Shown here in pieces: positions 45,386-55,512 of a stretch of 64,000 bases of DNA. The stretch is taken from the NCBI GenBank assembly GCA_903959905.1, contig CAJBYO010000079.1, forward strand, positions 62,001 to 126,000, read 5' to 3'. Made by a program: the position numbers and the translations under genes. The notes beneath the pieces are model-generated. The model made no database searches. It was not told the origin of the DNA and was given only the letters and a program-made list of their open reading frames with translations. Each line of letters begins with the position of its first letter. Position 1 is the stretch's first letter. Source of the DNA: an uncultured Bacteroidales bacterium (GTDB lineage Bacteria; Bacteroidota; Bacteroidia; Bacteroidales; FEN-979).

Positions 45386-46756
45386 TTACTGACCAGTCAT
45401 TGAATAAGACGAACGCCCTTTAATCCTGCCCGACTTCGTTAAACCGTCGTAATGACGCATCAATAGATGGCTTTCTATCTGCTGCAGTGTATCAAGGACA
45501 ACCCCGACAAGAATCAGCAGTGAAGTGCCTCCATAGAACTGGGCAAACTGGGATGTAACACCAACCACCCCAACAAGTGCAGGCATGATGGCGACAAACC
45601 CAAGAAAAATTGAACCAGGCAATGTGATGCGTGACATGACGTCATCAATAAATTCAGCCGTTTTCTTTCCGGGTTTCACACCTGGAATAAAGCCGCCATT
45701 CTTTTTCATATCCTCAGCCATCTGATTTGGATTAACCGTGATAGCTGTATAAAAATAAGTAAAAAGAATGATCAGAATGAAAAACGTTGCATTATATACA
45801 GGACCATGGATATCTGTGAATACTCTCGCGAAACCGGTCAGCGTTTCATTGCTCGCAAAACCGGCAATTGTCAACGGTAAAAACATGATAGCCTGGGCAA
45901 AGATGATTGGCATTACCCCTGCAGCATTAACCTTCAAAGGAATATACTGCCTGACTCCGCCATATTGCTTGTTCCCGACTATTCGTTTCGCATACTGGAC
46001 AGGAATCTTACGTGTTCCCTGCACTAGAAGGATAGTCACGAGGATAACAAGAACCAGGAAAGCGATTTCAACTACAAAAAATACCAAACCGCCACCTTTC
46101 TGCTCCATCCTGGAAACCAACTCGCCAAATAATGCGAACGGCAAACGGGCAATAATCCCGATCATGATGATCAGCGAGATACCGTTGCCAATACCCTTAT
46201 CCGTGATGCGTTCGCCGAGCCACATGACAAGCAGTGAGCCTGCAGTTAATATGATAATGGAGGATATTCCGAAGAATGAGAACACCGAATGGTGTGTTAC
46301 ATTAGGATTAAACGGAGATATTGCCTCTGCCGGCAATTGTGATGCCAGGTTTGCAATATAAGCAGGTGATTGGAAAATCAAAATGATAACAGTGAGGTAA
46401 CGTGTCATCTGGTTGATTTTCTTCCTTCCGCTTTCTCCTTCTTTCTGAAGTTTCTGGAAATAAGGGATGGCCATTCCAAGCAACTGCATTACGATGGATG
46501 CAGAAATATAGGGCATGATCCCCAGGGCAAAAATAGATGCATTTGAAAAGGCACCGCCAGAAAACATATTAAGAAGCCCTAACAGTCCAGACTTGGTCTG
46601 ATTTTGAAGGCTGGCGAGCATGCTTGGGTCAACACCCGGCAGAACTACATAAGATCCCAAACGATATATCAGGATAATTCCGATTGTATAAAGGATCCTC
46701 TTTCGCAGGTCCTCAATCTTCCAGATGTTTCGTATGGTTTGAATCAGTTTTTTCAT
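45386..46756 (-). CDS. secY: Protein translocase subunit SecY
   Basis: 456 residues with about ten membrane helices, forming the channel for protein export and membrane insertion. RLGSYVVLPGVDPSMLAS at the start, MGIMPYISASIVMQLL-like text (LGIMPYISASIVMQLLGMA), GERITDKGIGNGISLIIMIG and NPNQMAEDMKKNGGFIPGV are SecY signatures. It lies downstream of rplO, and precedes map by 3 nt. Confidence 0.98.
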   Translation of the reverse strand: MKKLIQTIRNIWKIEDLRKRILYTIGIILIYRLGSYVVLPGVDPSMLASLQNQTKSGLLGLLNMFSGGAFSNASIFALGIMPYISASIVMQLLGMAIPYFQKLQKEGESGRKKINQMTRYLTVIILIFQSPAYIANLASQLPAEAISPFNPNVTHHSVFSFFGISSIIILTAGSLLVMWLGERITDKGIGNGISLIIMIGIIARLPFALFGELVSRMEQKGGGLVFFVVEIAFLVLVILVTILLVQGTRKIPVQYAKRIVGNKQYGGVRQYIPLKVNAAGVMPIIFAQAIMFLPLTIAGFASNETLTGFARVFTDIHGPVYNATFFILIILFTYFYTAITVNPNQMAEDMKKNGGFIPGVKPGKKTAEFIDDVMSRITLPGSIFLGFVAIMPALVGVVGVTSQFAQFYGGTSLLILVGVVLDTLQQIESHLLMRHYDGLTKSGRIKGRSSYSMTGQ

Positions 46757-46766
46757 TCAAACAAGT

Positions 46767-47213
46767 TTAAAGTGTGTTAGCGACTCCACCTAATTCTTCA
46801 ATAGCCTTCTTCGCAGTGGCCGAAAAGGCATGTACCGTGATATCAAGCCTGGCTTTTAATTCGCCCCTGCCTAAGATTTTAATACGGTCATTCTTGGAAA
46901 CTAATCCGCTTTGGATAAGTACCTCACGGGTTATCACCGTGACTGAGGTTTTCTCGGCCAATTGTTGCAACACATCAAGGTTGATCCCTTTATATTCAAC
47001 CCGGTTGAAGTTCTTGAATCCGAATTTTGGTACGCGTCTTACAAGAGACATCTGTCCGCCTTCATATCCCAGTTTCTTGGAATATCCGGAACGGGACTTT
47101 GCTCCTTTATGGCCACGGGTTGATGTTCCGCCATGACCGGACCCTTGTCCCCTGCCAATACGCTTTACCTTTTTTGTTGAACCTTTTGCCGGTTTAAGAT
47201 TGCTTAAATCCAT
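46767..47213 (-). CDS. rplO: 50S ribosomal protein L15
   Basis: 148 residues. Gly/Lys/Arg-rich N-terminal half (KRIGRGQGSGHGGTSTRGHK, SGYSKKLGYEGGQMSLVRRV) and a C-terminal L15/L18e domain (VTVITREVLIQSGLVSKND). Binds 23S rRNA. Between rpmD and secY. Confidence 0.98.
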   Translation of the reverse strand: MDLSNLKPAKGSTKKVKRIGRGQGSGHGGTSTRGHKGAKSRSGYSKKLGYEGGQMSLVRRVPKFGFKNFNRVEYKGINLDVLQQLAEKTSVTVITREVLIQSGLVSKNDRIKILGRGELKARLDITVHAFSATAKKAIEELGGVANTL

Positions 47214-47234
47214 TTCAGTATCGTTTATCTTTTG

Positions 47235-47414
47235 TTATACTTTTTCAAATGTAACCAGGTGCTGAACCTTGTTAACCATGCCCAGAATCTGGGGCGTGGC
47301 ATCATGTTCAACAGTATGCCGGATCCGTTTCAATCCCAGTGCCTGGAGTGTACGCTTCTGACGCAACGGTCTTCCGATGCCACTGCGTACCTGTGTTATT
47401 TTAATTTTTTCCAT
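47235..47414 (-). CDS. rpmD: 50S ribosomal protein L30
   Basis: 59 residues: MEKIKITQVRSGIGRPLRQK, TLQALGLKRIRHTVEHDATP and ILGMVNKVQHLVTFEKV. A small 23S-binding protein between rpsE and rplO. Found by reading the minus strand, since it is short. Confidence 0.96.
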   Translation of the reverse strand: MEKIKITQVRSGIGRPLRQKRTLQALGLKRIRHTVEHDATPQILGMVNKVQHLVTFEKV

Positions 47415-47443
47415 TGTTATATCCAGCCTTTATTAATATAAAC

Positions 47444-47962
47444 TTAGCCATTAAATACTTGATTCAGCTCAATTCCCCTGAGTTGAGCAATCGTATAAGG
47501 GTCCCTCAATTTGATCAGGGCATTGATCGTTGCTTTCACAACGCTGTGCGGATTGGATGAACCTTTAGACTTTGCAAGAACGTCTTTTACCCCAACGCTT
47601 TCCAACACGGCACGCATAGCACCACCGGCGATTACACCGGTACCGGGAGCTGCAGGCTTGAGATAAACAAGCGCGCCGCTGTATTTCCCCAACTGGTCGT
47701 GAGGTATGGTACCTTTAAGGATTGGAACTTTGATGAGGTTCTTTTTTGCATCATCTACACCCTTCGCAATAGCGGCTGTAACTTCTTTTGCCTTACCAAG
47801 GCCATAACCAACAACGCCATTCTCGTTTCCAACTACAACAATAGCTGAAAAACTGAAAGTACGACCTCCTTTGGTTACTTTGGTTACACGCTGAATACTG
47901 ACCAGGCGATCCTTGAATTCGATTTCACTCGACTTAACTCTCTTTACATTAACGTTTGTCAT
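47444..47962 (-). CDS. rpsE: 30S ribosomal protein S5
   Basis: 172 residues. [40 protein letters not shown] and [20 protein letters not shown] mark S5, which helps decoding accuracy and 30S assembly. Located between rplR and rpmD. Confidence 0.98.
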   Translation of the reverse strand: MTNVNVKRVKSSEIEFKDRLVSIQRVTKVTKGGRTFSFSAIVVVGNENGVVGYGLGKAKEVTAAIAKGVDDAKKNLIKVPILKGTIPHDQLGKYSGALVYLKPAAPGTGVIAGGAMRAVLESVGVKDVLAKSKGSSNPHSVVKATINALIKLRDPYTIAQLRGIELNQVFNG

Positions 47963-47969
47963 ATCTTCC

Positions 47970-48332
47970 TTAGAATTTTAGGCCACCTTCCCTGGCAGCA
48001 TCGGCCAAAGATTTTACCCTGCCATGATATAAATAACCATTACGATCAAAAACCACCTTTTCAATACCAGCCTGGATTGCCTTTTCAGCAACATGCTTTC
48101 CTACCATCTTGGCAAGGTCACTTTTGGTACCTTTCCGGTCGTTCATTCCCTTTTCCATTGATGACGCAGCAACAAGCGTTTTACCTGACTGATCATCGAT
48201 CAGCTGAACGTAAATAGCTTTACAACTGCGAAACACCGTCATGCGAGGCCTGTCAGGAGTCCCTTCTACGATTTTACGTATCCTTTTTTTGATCCTGAAC
48301 CTGCGAAATTCTTTTCTACTCTTGATAGCCAT
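47970..48332 (-). CDS. rplR: 50S ribosomal protein L18
   Basis: 120 residues. A 5S rRNA binder: [40 protein letters not shown] and [20 protein letters not shown] are typical. Between rplF and rpsE. Confidence 0.98.
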   Translation of the reverse strand: MAIKSRKEFRRFRIKKRIRKIVEGTPDRPRMTVFRSCKAIYVQLIDDQSGKTLVAASSMEKGMNDRKGTKSDLAKMVGKHVAEKAIQAGIEKVVFDRNGYLYHGRVKSLADAAREGGLKF

Positions 48333-48400
48333 TGTTTATTGTTTTTGTTGTTGTGGCAATTTTAAAAATCACCTTTACTATCATCTTTGCGACTCCTGAG

Positions 48401-48437
48401 AACCGCGGTTATGCTCTTCTGCGATTCAAAGAATCGC
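48401..48437 (-). repeat. Two small palindromes in the rplF-rplR spacer
   Basis: AACCGCGGTT (48401-48410), and GCGATTC/GAATCGC arms around AAA (48421-48437). They lie in the 113-nt gap. They differ from the GAGACGCAC family but have the same small-hairpin character. Confidence 0.5.
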
Positions 48438-48445
48438 GTTTACTG

Positions 48446-49003
48446 TTATTGTCCTGCTGCAGACTTACCAGCTTTCTTCTTGATCTCTTCACCCTGGAAC
48501 CGGATACCTTTTCCTTTATATGGTTCAGGACGACGAAAGGAGCGGATTTTCGCTGCGACCTGTCCAAGAAGCTGCTTGTCAATGGATTTTAAAATAATTG
48601 AGTTATTCTTTCCCTTGACAGCTGTTGTCTCTACCTGAATTTCAGTCGGCAATTCCAAAATAATATTGTGTGAATAACCAAGTGAAAGTTCAAGAAGCTG
48701 ACCGTTATTGGATGCTTTGTAACCAACGCCAACCAGTTCCTGCACAGAGGTAAAACCCTCAGATACGCCTTTTACCATATTGAAAATCAAAGAACGATAA
48801 AGTCCGTGCATGGCCCTGTCCATTCTTTCTTCAGAATGACGCTCCATGGTTAACGTACTGGTTTCAATTTTCAAGGTGATTCGTGGATCAACCTGCTGTT
48901 GCAATTGTCCCATTTTCCCTTTGACTGTAACCAGGTTGCCCTCGGAAACAGAAATCTGTACACCAGCGGGTATTGCAATTGGTAGTTTTCCTATTCTTGA
49001 CAT
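48446..49003 (-). CDS. rplF: 50S ribosomal protein L6
   Basis: 185 residues. MSRIGKLPIAIPAGVQISV, VKGKMGQLQQQVDPRITLKI, and the C-terminal RRPEPYKGKGIRFQGEEIKK with a short Lys-rich tail. Two L6 domains bind 23S rRNA near the factor-binding site. Between rpsH and rplR. Confidence 0.98.
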   Translation of the reverse strand: MSRIGKLPIAIPAGVQISVSEGNLVTVKGKMGQLQQQVDPRITLKIETSTLTMERHSEERMDRAMHGLYRSLIFNMVKGVSEGFTSVQELVGVGYKASNNGQLLELSLGYSHNIILELPTEIQVETTAVKGKNNSIILKSIDKQLLGQVAAKIRSFRRPEPYKGKGIRFQGEEIKKKAGKSAAGQ

Positions 49004-49019
49004 GTTTATACTCTCCTAA

Positions 49020-49418
49020 TTAACTGATGTGACATAAAACCTCACCGCCTACGTTTTGAGTACGGGCTTCCTTATCGGTCATTACACCGTGAGATGTTGA
49101 AAGGATTGCGATCCCCAGGCCGTTCAATACGCGTGGCAGATGCTCATTGTCAACATACTTACGCAAACCGGGTTTTGAAATTCTCTCCAGGGTGTTGATT
49201 GCGGAAATCTTTGACACCGGGTGATACTTCAATGCTATTTTGATAATGCCCGGACGGGGTTCATTCTCAACCTTATAATTAAGGATATATCCTTTTTCAA
49301 AAAGAATACGGGTAATTTCTTCCTTGATCTTCGACTTAGGAATTTCAACAATACGATGATTGGCCAAAACGGCGTTCCTGATTCTCGTCAAATAATCTGC
49401 AATGGGATCCGTAACCAT
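49020..49418 (-). CDS. rpsH: 30S ribosomal protein S8
   Basis: 132 residues. [20 protein letters not shown], and [20 protein letters not shown] with [10 protein letters not shown] at the C-terminus. It binds 16S rRNA centrally and in E. coli represses the spc operon. Between rpsN and rplF. Confidence 0.98.
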   Translation of the reverse strand: MVTDPIADYLTRIRNAVLANHRIVEIPKSKIKEEITRILFEKGYILNYKVENEPRPGIIKIALKYHPVSKISAINTLERISKPGLRKYVDNEHLPRVLNGLGIAILSTSHGVMTDKEARTQNVGGEVLCHIS

Positions 49419-49454
49419 TTATTTATTTTTTATTTGTTTGTTTGTTTTGTTGTT

Positions 49455-49476
49455 GAGACGCACTGCAGTGCGTCTC
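49455..49476 (-). repeat. Perfect 22-bp palindromic element in the rpsN-rpsH spacer
   Basis: GAGACGCAC-type arm, TGCA centre and exact complement. The best copy of the family, in the 80-nt gap between rpsN and rpsH. Confidence 0.85.
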
Positions 49477-49498
49477 TTCTATCTCTCAGGTAAATCAA

Positions 49499-49768
49499 TT
49501 ACCAGCTTGCTTTTCTAACTCCGGGGATTAATCCTTTGTTGGCCATTTCCCTGAAATTAATACGGGAAACACCAAAAAGCCTCATATATCCCTTAGGTCT
49601 ACCGGTCAGTTTGCAACGGTTGTGCAAACGAATCGGACATGCATTCTTCGGAAGTTTCTGAAGTGCGATATAATCACCGGCTTCCTTGAGTGCTTTACGC
49701 TTCTCTGCGTATTGTTCAACCAGTCGTTCACGTTTGCGCTCTCTGGCTTTGATCGATTCTTTTGCCAT
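49499..49768 (-). CDS. rpsN: 30S ribosomal protein S14
   Basis: 89 residues of the longer, zinc-free form: [40 protein letters not shown] and [11 protein letters not shown]. Assembles late in the 30S head. Between rplE and rpsH. Confidence 0.97.
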   Translation of the reverse strand: MAKESIKARERKRERLVEQYAEKRKALKEAGDYIALQKLPKNACPIRLHNRCKLTGRPKGYMRLFGVSRINFREMANKGLIPGVRKASW

Positions 49769-49770
49769 AT

Positions 49771-50322
49771 TTACTTTGTTTTAAAGGGGATTCCAAATTC
49801 TTTTAACAATGCATGTGCTTCCCGGTCGGTGCGTGCAGTAGTCACAAATGTGATGTCAACACCGTTGATCCTGGTCAGTTTGTCGATATCGATTTCCGGG
49901 AAGATAATCTGCTCGGTTATACCCAGCGTATAGTTACCTCTTCCGTCAAATCCCTTGTCGCTCACTCCACGGAAATCACGAACACGCGGCAGTGCAACAG
50001 AAATCAAACGATCAAGAAAATCAAACATACGCTCATCACGCAATGTTACCCTGACTCCGATTGGATTCCCTTTTCTGAGTTTGAAATTGGAAATATCTTT
50101 TTTGGATTTGGTAGACACCGCCTTCTGACCGGTTATCATCGTCATTTCGTTAATGCCGCTGTCGATGAATTTCTTGTCAGTATTGGCAATACCCAATCCC
50201 TGGTTAAGACAAATCTTGGTGATCCGTGGAACCTGCATGGGGCTTTTATAGTTGAACTGCTGTATGAGCGCAGGAACAACCTCCTTCAGGTACTTTTCCT
50301 TTAATCTTGGTGAATAATCCAT
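49771..50322 (-). CDS. rplE: 50S ribosomal protein L5
   Basis: 183 residues. A 5S rRNA and P-site tRNA contact: [39 protein letters not shown] and [20 protein letters not shown] are diagnostic. It overlaps the rplX stop by 1 nt. Confidence 0.98.
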   Translation of the reverse strand: MDYSPRLKEKYLKEVVPALIQQFNYKSPMQVPRITKICLNQGLGIANTDKKFIDSGINEMTMITGQKAVSTKSKKDISNFKLRKGNPIGVRVTLRDERMFDFLDRLISVALPRVRDFRGVSDKGFDGRGNYTLGITEQIIFPEIDIDKLTRINGVDITFVTTARTDREAHALLKEFGIPFKTK

Positions 50323-50645
50323 TATTTTATAACCTCCCCTGATTTTTTTGAATAGCGAACCAATTTTTCCGTTTTCGGATCCAGTCTTCTGCCGATGCGC
50401 GTCGGTTTACCCGAGTTGTCAACGATCTTAAGGTTGGAAAGATGCACGGGGGCCTCTTTTTTTACAATGCCGCCCTGCGGACTTTTAGCGTTGGGTTTGG
50501 TATGCTTGGAAACCATGTTAACCCCTTCCACGATGGCTTTATATTTGTCAGTATCAACGCGGAGCACCTTTCCCTGTTGCCCTCTTGAATCACCGGCAAT
50601 GACCATTACAGTGTCGCCTTTTCGTATGTTTAACTTCTGCTGCAT
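50322..50645 (-). CDS. rplX: 50S ribosomal protein L24
   Basis: 107 residues. A KOW-domain assembly initiator: [41 protein letters not shown] and [20 protein letters not shown]. Between rplN and rplE. Confidence 0.98.
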   Translation of the reverse strand: MQQKLNIRKGDTVMVIAGDSRGQQGKVLRVDTDKYKAIVEGVNMVSKHTKPNAKSPQGGIVKKEAPVHLSNLKIVDNSGKPTRIGRRLDPKTEKLVRYSKKSGEVIK

Positions 50646-50663
50646 GATAATTTTTGTATATGC

Positions 50664-51032
50664 TTAGAGCACTTCAGGTGCTAAAGAAACGATTTTCATG
50701 AATTGTTTTTCGCGCAGTTCCCTGGCAACCGGGCCAAATATACGGGTTCCGATCATTTCACCTGCATTGTTGAGCAACACGACAGCATTGTCATCAAAGC
50801 GGATATATGAACCATCTGCACGGCGGGTCTCTTTCTTGGTCCGGACAACAACTGCTTTCGCAACTGTTCCCTTTTTAATGTTTCCGGAGGGCAAAGCGTG
50901 CTTTACCGTTACGATTATCCGGTCGCCCACCCGGGCATACCGTTTGCGTGTTCCGCCAAGAACTTTAATACAAAGAACTTCCTTGGCTCCGCTATTATCT
51001 GCGACTGTTAATCTTGACTCTTGTTGTACCAT
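50664..51032 (-). CDS. rplN: 50S ribosomal protein L14
   Basis: 122 residues. [40 protein letters not shown] and [20 protein letters not shown] are canonical. It contacts the 30S at an intersubunit bridge. Between rpsQ and rplX. Confidence 0.98.
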   Translation of the reverse strand: MVQQESRLTVADNSGAKEVLCIKVLGGTRKRYARVGDRIIVTVKHALPSGNIKKGTVAKAVVVRTKKETRRADGSYIRFDDNAVVLLNNAGEMIGTRIFGPVARELREKQFMKIVSLAPEVL

Positions 51033-51034
51033 GG

Positions 51035-51292
51035 CTATTTAACCTTTTCAATGATTTCGACAAGTCTCCAACACTTATTTTTACTTAACGGCCTGGTTTC
51101 AGCAATCCGTACTTTATCACCCTCGCTGCATTCATTTTTGTCATCATGGGCCATAAAACGGGAAGATTTCTTTACAAACTTTCCGTATTTTGGATGCTTA
51201 ACCTTGCGTTCGACCGAAACAACGACAGATTTCTCCATCTTGTTACTGACAACGATGCCGGTTTTTTCTTTTCTTAGGTTTCTTGTTTCCAT
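51035..51292 (-). CDS. rpsQ: 30S ribosomal protein S17
   Basis: 85 residues. An OB-fold 16S binder: [40 protein letters not shown] and [20 protein letters not shown]. Between rpmC and rplN. Confidence 0.98.
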   Translation of the reverse strand: METRNLRKEKTGIVVSNKMEKSVVVSVERKVKHPKYGKFVKKSSRFMAHDDKNECSEGDKVRIAETRPLSKNKCWRLVEIIEKVK

Positions 51293-51307
51293 TTTTTTTC
51301 TTTTGTT

Positions 51308-51353
51308 GAGACGGGATTCTCCTGTCTTTAAGAGACGTACTGCAGTGCGTCTT
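51308..51353 (-). repeat. Two adjacent palindromic elements in the rpmC-rpsQ spacer
   Basis: A diverged copy (GAGACGGGA/TCCTGTCTT arms, 51308-51329) next to a better one (51332-51353, arm GAGACGTAC, TGCA centre). They fill the 63-nt gap. Confidence 0.7.
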
Positions 51354-51355
51354 TA

Positions 51356-51577
51356 TTAACTTTTACCAGTTTTAGTGATCGTTTCACCTGCCAGCACCCT
51401 GCGGCGCAGTTCGGTTTCAAGTCGGGCGATCGTTTTACGATAAGCCTTAATCTTGTTCGGGTTTTCCAATGGAGACACAGCGTGGTTAAGCTTGAGCTTA
51501 GTCAGCTGCCGCTTTTCTTCATCCATCCTTTCCAGGATTTCGGCCGAGGTTAATTCTCTGATAACTTTCTGTTCCAT
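51356..51577 (-). CDS. rpmC: 50S ribosomal protein L29
   Basis: 73 residues forming helical hairpin: EQKVIRELTSAEILERMDEE, LKLNHAVSPLENPNKIKAYR and TIARLETELRRRVLAGE. Sits at the exit tunnel. Between rplP and rpsQ. Confidence 0.97.
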   Translation of the reverse strand: MEQKVIRELTSAEILERMDEEKRQLTKLKLNHAVSPLENPNKIKAYRKTIARLETELRRRVLAGETITKTGKS

Positions 51578-51623
51578 TTTTTCGTTTTGTTTGCGGCGAC
51601 TTCAAAAATCACCCCTGCGATAT

Positions 51624-52052
51624 TTAAACTGATTCTTCAATATAATCTTTACGAACTACCGTTTTGGTCATAACCGGAAGTTTCTGGGCTCCGAGACGAA
51701 GTGCTTCTTTGGCAACGACTAAGGATACACCTTCAATTTCAAACATGATCCTGCCAGGGTTGATACGCGCCACGAAATATTCCGGGGCTCCTTTACCTTT
51801 ACCCATGCGGACTTCAGCAGGTTTTTTGGTGACAGGCTTATCAGGGAAAATACGAATCCATAACTGACCTTCACGTTTCATATGACGGGTTATTGCCTGA
51901 CGGGCGGCTTCAATCTGCCGTCCTGTAATCCAGGCTTCTTCCATTGTTTTGATCCCGAATGAGCCAAAAGCGAGTTGATGACCACGCTGGGCATTGCCCT
52001 TCATCTTTCCTTTCTGCTGCTTCCTGAACTTGGTTTTCTTTGGCTGTAACAT
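51624..52052 (-). CDS. rplP: 50S ribosomal protein L16
   Basis: 142 residues. [60 protein letters not shown] and [20 protein letters not shown] are diagnostic. It organises the A-site region of the 50S. Between rpsC and rpmC. Confidence 0.98.
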   Translation of the reverse strand: MLQPKKTKFRKQQKGKMKGNAQRGHQLAFGSFGIKTMEEAWITGRQIEAARQAITRHMKREGQLWIRIFPDKPVTKKPAEVRMGKGKGAPEYFVARINPGRIMFEIEGVSLVVAKEALRLGAQKLPVMTKTVVRKDYIEESV

Positions 52053-52086
52053 TATTCAAATATATTATTGGTTACCTTGCTTTCAA

Positions 52087-52941
52087 TTATCTTCTTGGAC
52101 CTCCGCTTGGTCCTCCGCGTGGTTTACCACCATCCCTTGAAGGGCCACGGTCGCCGCGACGATCATTACTACGGTCGCCGCCACGGTCGCCGCCACGGTC
52201 TCCGCCACGGTCACCACGAGGTCCGCGATCACGATCACGCTCGCCCGGACGATCTCCGCCACGATGCTGGGCAGGCTTTACCTTGGTTGCAGATGCATCA
52301 GGCACCAGGTCGGGACGACCATAGATGTCACCTTTGCATATCCATACTTTAATCCCGATGATGCCGTAAGTGGTATGCGCCTCAGCCGTTGCATAGTCAA
52401 TGTCAGCACGGAAAGTATGTAATGGAATACGTCCTTCCTTATACTGCTCGCGACGGGCCATTTCAGCACCGCCAACACGTCCTGAGATCATGATCTTGAT
52501 ACCTTCTGCCCCGATACGCATTGCTGATGCAATAGAGGTCTTGATGGCACGACGGTATGAAATACGTCCTTCAATCTGGCTGGCAACCGTGTTGCCAACA
52601 ATAACGGCGTCAATTTCCGGACGCTTGATTTCAGAGATATTGATCTGGATCTCCTTCTTGGTGATCTTTTTCAACTCCTCTTTCAACTTGTCAACTTCCT
52701 GTCCGCCTTTCCCGATGATGATACCCGGTCGTGCGGTGTGAATGGTAACAGTTACCAGCTTCAAGGTACGTTCAATAACGATCTTTGCAATACCAGCCTT
52801 TGACAGACGGGCGTTCAAATATTTACGAATTTTATCGTCCTCAACCAGCTTGGGCTCAAAATTCTTCCCGCCGAACCAGTTTGAATCCCAGCCGCGGATG
52901 ATGCCTAACCTGTTAGCAATCGGATTGGTCTTTTGTCCCAT
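52087..52941 (-). CDS. rpsC: 30S ribosomal protein S3 with RGD-rich C-terminal extension
   Basis: 284 residues. The S3 core (~1-212) has [20 protein letters not shown], the KH motif [18 protein letters not shown] and [20 protein letters not shown]. Residues ~213-284 are an added Arg/Gly/Asp-rich tail (units RGD and GGD; ends GGPSGGPRR). On the DNA the tail is a degenerate short tandem repeat. S3 forms the mRNA entry. The tail may interact with RNA, but this is only inferred. Confidence 0.97.
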   Translation of the reverse strand: MGQKTNPIANRLGIIRGWDSNWFGGKNFEPKLVEDDKIRKYLNARLSKAGIAKIVIERTLKLVTVTIHTARPGIIIGKGGQEVDKLKEELKKITKKEIQINISEIKRPEIDAVIVGNTVASQIEGRISYRRAIKTSIASAMRIGAEGIKIMISGRVGGAEMARREQYKEGRIPLHTFRADIDYATAEAHTTYGIIGIKVWICKGDIYGRPDLVPDASATKVKPAQHRGGDRPGERDRDRGPRGDRGGDRGGDRGGDRSNDRRGDRGPSRDGGKPRGGPSGGPRR

Positions 52942-52977
52942 TAAAACTTGCTTTTAATTATTGCTTATTAATTTTTA

Positions 52978-53424
52978 TTAACTCTTACTTTCCTCAACTT
53001 CGTTGCTCTCTTCTTCAGTAACAGCCGGCTTGTTCAGGCTGTCAAGGAGAATTGTAACGTGGTTTGAACGTTTGCGGATCCTGTGGGCACGGCCCTGGGG
53101 TGCTGTGAGCAACCTTTTAAGCTGTCGGCCACTGTCAACAAACACTTCTTTCACAACGAGATCACTGTCTTCAATGCGAAGTCCTTCATTTTTGGTCTGC
53201 CAGTTTGCAATGGCTGACAAAAGAAGCTTACGCAAACGTTCAGAAGGCTGCTTCGCATTGTTCTTCAGAATGTGAAGAGCAAGCTCAACGCGTTTTCCCC
53301 TGATCAAGTCAGCAATCAAACGCATTTTACGCGGTGATGTCGGGCAATTATTCAGTTTGGCAAAAGCCACATTCTTTTTGGCCTCCTTGCGGTTCTCGGC
53401 TCTGGCGCGGGTTCTAACTCCCAT
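52978..53424 (-). CDS. rplV: 50S ribosomal protein L22
   Basis: 148 residues. FAKLNNCPTSPRKMRLIADL, LLSAIANWQTKNEGLRIEDS and APQGRAHRIRKRSNHVTILL are typical; the tip hairpin lines the exit tunnel. A Glu/Ser-rich tail (EEESNEVEESKS) is added. Between rpsS and rpsC. Confidence 0.97.
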   Translation of the reverse strand: MGVRTRARAENRKEAKKNVAFAKLNNCPTSPRKMRLIADLIRGKRVELALHILKNNAKQPSERLRKLLLSAIANWQTKNEGLRIEDSDLVVKEVFVDSGRQLKRLLTAPQGRAHRIRKRSNHVTILLDSLNKPAVTEEESNEVEESKS

Positions 53425-53444
53425 AATTTATCTTAATTAAGAGG

Positions 53445-53723
53445 TTATTTCTTTCCTTTATCTTTATTACCTGCATGTCCGCGGAAAATCCGGGTCGGTG
53501 CAAATTCTCCCAATTTATGTCCAACCATGTTCTCGGTTACGTAAACCGGGATGAACTTGTTGCCATTATGTACGGCAATGGTTTGGCCAACAAAATCCGG
53601 AGAGATCATGGAACCACGCGACCAGGTCTTGATGACAGTCTTTTTCTTGGATTCCAGAAGTTCCGTTACTTTTTTCTCCAGCTTGTAGTGGATATACGGA
53701 CCTTTTTTAAGCGATCGGCTCAT
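53445..53723 (-). CDS. rpsS: 30S ribosomal protein S19
   Basis: 92 residues: [40 protein letters not shown] and [20 protein letters not shown]. Head protein contacting S13. Between rplB and rplV. Confidence 0.98.
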   Translation of the reverse strand: MSRSLKKGPYIHYKLEKKVTELLESKKKTVIKTWSRGSMISPDFVGQTIAVHNGNKFIPVYVTENMVGHKLGEFAPTRIFRGHAGNKDKGKK

Positions 53724-53741
53724 AGTTTGATATATTATCTA

Positions 53742-54566
53742 TTACTTCTTCCTGCGTTCAATGATGTACTTATTTGACTGCTTTTTGCGGGCACGTGTCT
53801 TGTATCCCTTTGACGGGGTACCTTTACGTGAACGTGGATGTCCTCCTGATGCACGTCCTTCACCTCCACCCATGGGGTGATCGACAGGGTTCATGGCAAC
53901 ACCACGGGTTCTTGGACGGCGTCCGAGCCAGCGGGTGCGACCTGCCTTTCCATAAGATTCCAGGTTATGGTCAATGTTTGAAACCATTCCAATAGTAGCC
54001 TTACAGGTTTGCAGAATCATGCGGGTTTCACCGGATGGCATCTTCAGGATGGCAAATTTACCATCGCGTGACATCAGCTGTGCATGTGCACCGGCACTGC
54101 GAACCATCTTTGCTCCCTGTCCCGGACGCAATTCAACATTGTGAATTACTGTTCCAAAAGGAATCTCACTCAGGTATAGTGCGTTTCCGATTTCCGGAGC
54201 CACACCTTTTCCTGCAAGGATAGTCTGTCCTACTTTCAGTCCGTGAGGAGCAACAATGTACCTTTTCTCACCATCCTTGTAAACAACAAGCGCGATACGC
54301 GAAGTACGGTTAGGATCGTACTCAATGGTTTGAACTGTAGCAGGAATATTTTCCTTGTCCCGCTTGAAGTCTATAATTCTGTACATCTGCTTATGACCAC
54401 CACCAAGGTAACGCATGGTCATTCTTCCCTCGTTGTTTCTGCCTCCGGATCTTTTTGACGGAGCCAACAGGCTCTTCTCGGGTACGTCTGCAGTTATTTC
54501 ATCATAAGTGCTGATTACTTTAAACCGCTGACCGGGTGTTGTCGGTTTATATTTCTTAAGCGCCAT
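53742..54566 (-). CDS. rplB: 50S ribosomal protein L2
   Basis: 274 residues. Needed for subunit association and peptidyl transfer. [60 protein letters not shown] and the conserved His in [18 protein letters not shown] are visible. Between rplW and rpsS. Confidence 0.98.
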   Translation of the reverse strand: MALKKYKPTTPGQRFKVISTYDEITADVPEKSLLAPSKRSGGRNNEGRMTMRYLGGGHKQMYRIIDFKRDKENIPATVQTIEYDPNRTSRIALVVYKDGEKRYIVAPHGLKVGQTILAGKGVAPEIGNALYLSEIPFGTVIHNVELRPGQGAKMVRSAGAHAQLMSRDGKFAILKMPSGETRMILQTCKATIGMVSNIDHNLESYGKAGRTRWLGRRPRTRGVAMNPVDHPMGGGEGRASGGHPRSRKGTPSKGYKTRARKKQSNKYIIERRKK

Positions 54567-54570
54567 TTAT

Positions 54571-54861
54571 TTAAATATTGCTGTAAAAATCAATAGTTTC
54601 TCCTTTAGCCAAAGTTATGATGGCTTTCTTATACGTGCTTGTTCTTCCCGAAATCACGCCACTCTTAGTAAAGCGGGATTTGTTTTTACCTGAGAACACC
54701 ATGGTGTTTACCGAAGTTACATCCACTCCATACAGGTCCTTGATGGCCTGGGTAATCTGAAGTTTGTTAGCCCTCCGGTCAACCATGAAACCATAACGGT
54801 TGAGCTTCTCGCCCAGCTGCGTCATCTTCTCGGTTATGATCGGTTTAATAATAACTGTCAT
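54571..54861 (-). CDS. rplW: 50S ribosomal protein L23
   Basis: 96 residues: VIIKPIITEKMTQLGEKLNR, ANKLQITQAIKDLYGVDVTS and VNTMVFSGKNKSRFTKSGVI. It docks SRP and trigger factor at the tunnel exit. Between rplD and rplB. Confidence 0.98.
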   Translation of the reverse strand: MTVIIKPIITEKMTQLGEKLNRYGFMVDRRANKLQITQAIKDLYGVDVTSVNTMVFSGKNKSRFTKSGVISGRTSTYKKAIITLAKGETIDFYSNI

Positions 54862-54882
54862 TGTCGTATCGAATTAATCGGT

Positions 54883-55512
54883 TTAATTCTGATGGATTTT
54901 TTCAATTTCCCTGATGGAGCCAGCAGTAATTAAAAGCTGCGTTGCATCAAGTATTTCATAGGTATTGAGATCGGCTGCGTTTACAACCTTCACCCTTTTC
55001 AGATTGCGTGAGGACAATAAAACGTTCTCTTCAGTTTTTGCAATCACGAGGAGGGTCTTTTTACCTGTCAGCTGGAAGTTCTTCAGAAGCTCCGTGAAGT
55101 TCTTTGTCTTTGGCGTATCAAAGTTGAAATCTTCCAGGATGGTAAGATGATTGTCTTTCACCTTATAGCTCAGTGCTGATCTGCGGGCGAGTTTTTTCAG
55201 CTTCTTGTTAAGTTTGAAACTGTAATCCCTGGGATGTGGCCCGAAGATACGTGCACCACCGCGGAAAAGAGGGCTCTTGATACTACCCTTACGTGAACCG
55301 CCAGTACCTTTTTGTTTGTGAAGTTTCCTCGTACTGCCGGATATCGTGGATTTCTCCAGTGTATCATGGGTTCCCTGGCGTTGATTTGCCATGTACTGCT
55401 TTACATCAAGGTAGATGGCGTGGTCGTTGGGTTCAATCCCGAAGATTGAATCATCCAATATAACCTTTGCGGCTGTTTCTGCGCCTTTGATATTATATAC
55501 TGTTACTTCCAT
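54883..55512 (-). CDS. rplD: 50S ribosomal protein L4
   Basis: 209 residues: [40 protein letters not shown] and [20 protein letters not shown]. An extended loop lines the tunnel; in E. coli L4 autoregulates the S10 operon. It overlaps rplC by 10 nt. Confidence 0.98.
   Translation of the reverse strand: MEVTVYNIKGAETAAKVILDDSIFGIEPNDHAIYLDVKQYMANQRQGTHDTLEKSTISGSTRKLHKQKGTGGSRKGSIKSPLFRGGARIFGPHPRDYSFKLNKKLKKLARRSALSYKVKDNHLTILEDFNFDTPKTKNFTELLKNFQLTGKKTLLVIAKTEENVLLSSRNLKRVKVVNAADLNTYEILDATQLLITAGSIREIEKIHQN

Noticed and set aside
45768-46361. 197-residue plus-strand frame opposite secY
   Set aside because: Antisense to a certain secY; no start context, no domain.
52040-52352. Arg/Pro-rich plus-strand frames opposite rpsC
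   Set aside because: They are the complement of the repeat-encoded S3 tail; composition mirrors the GGD/RGD units.
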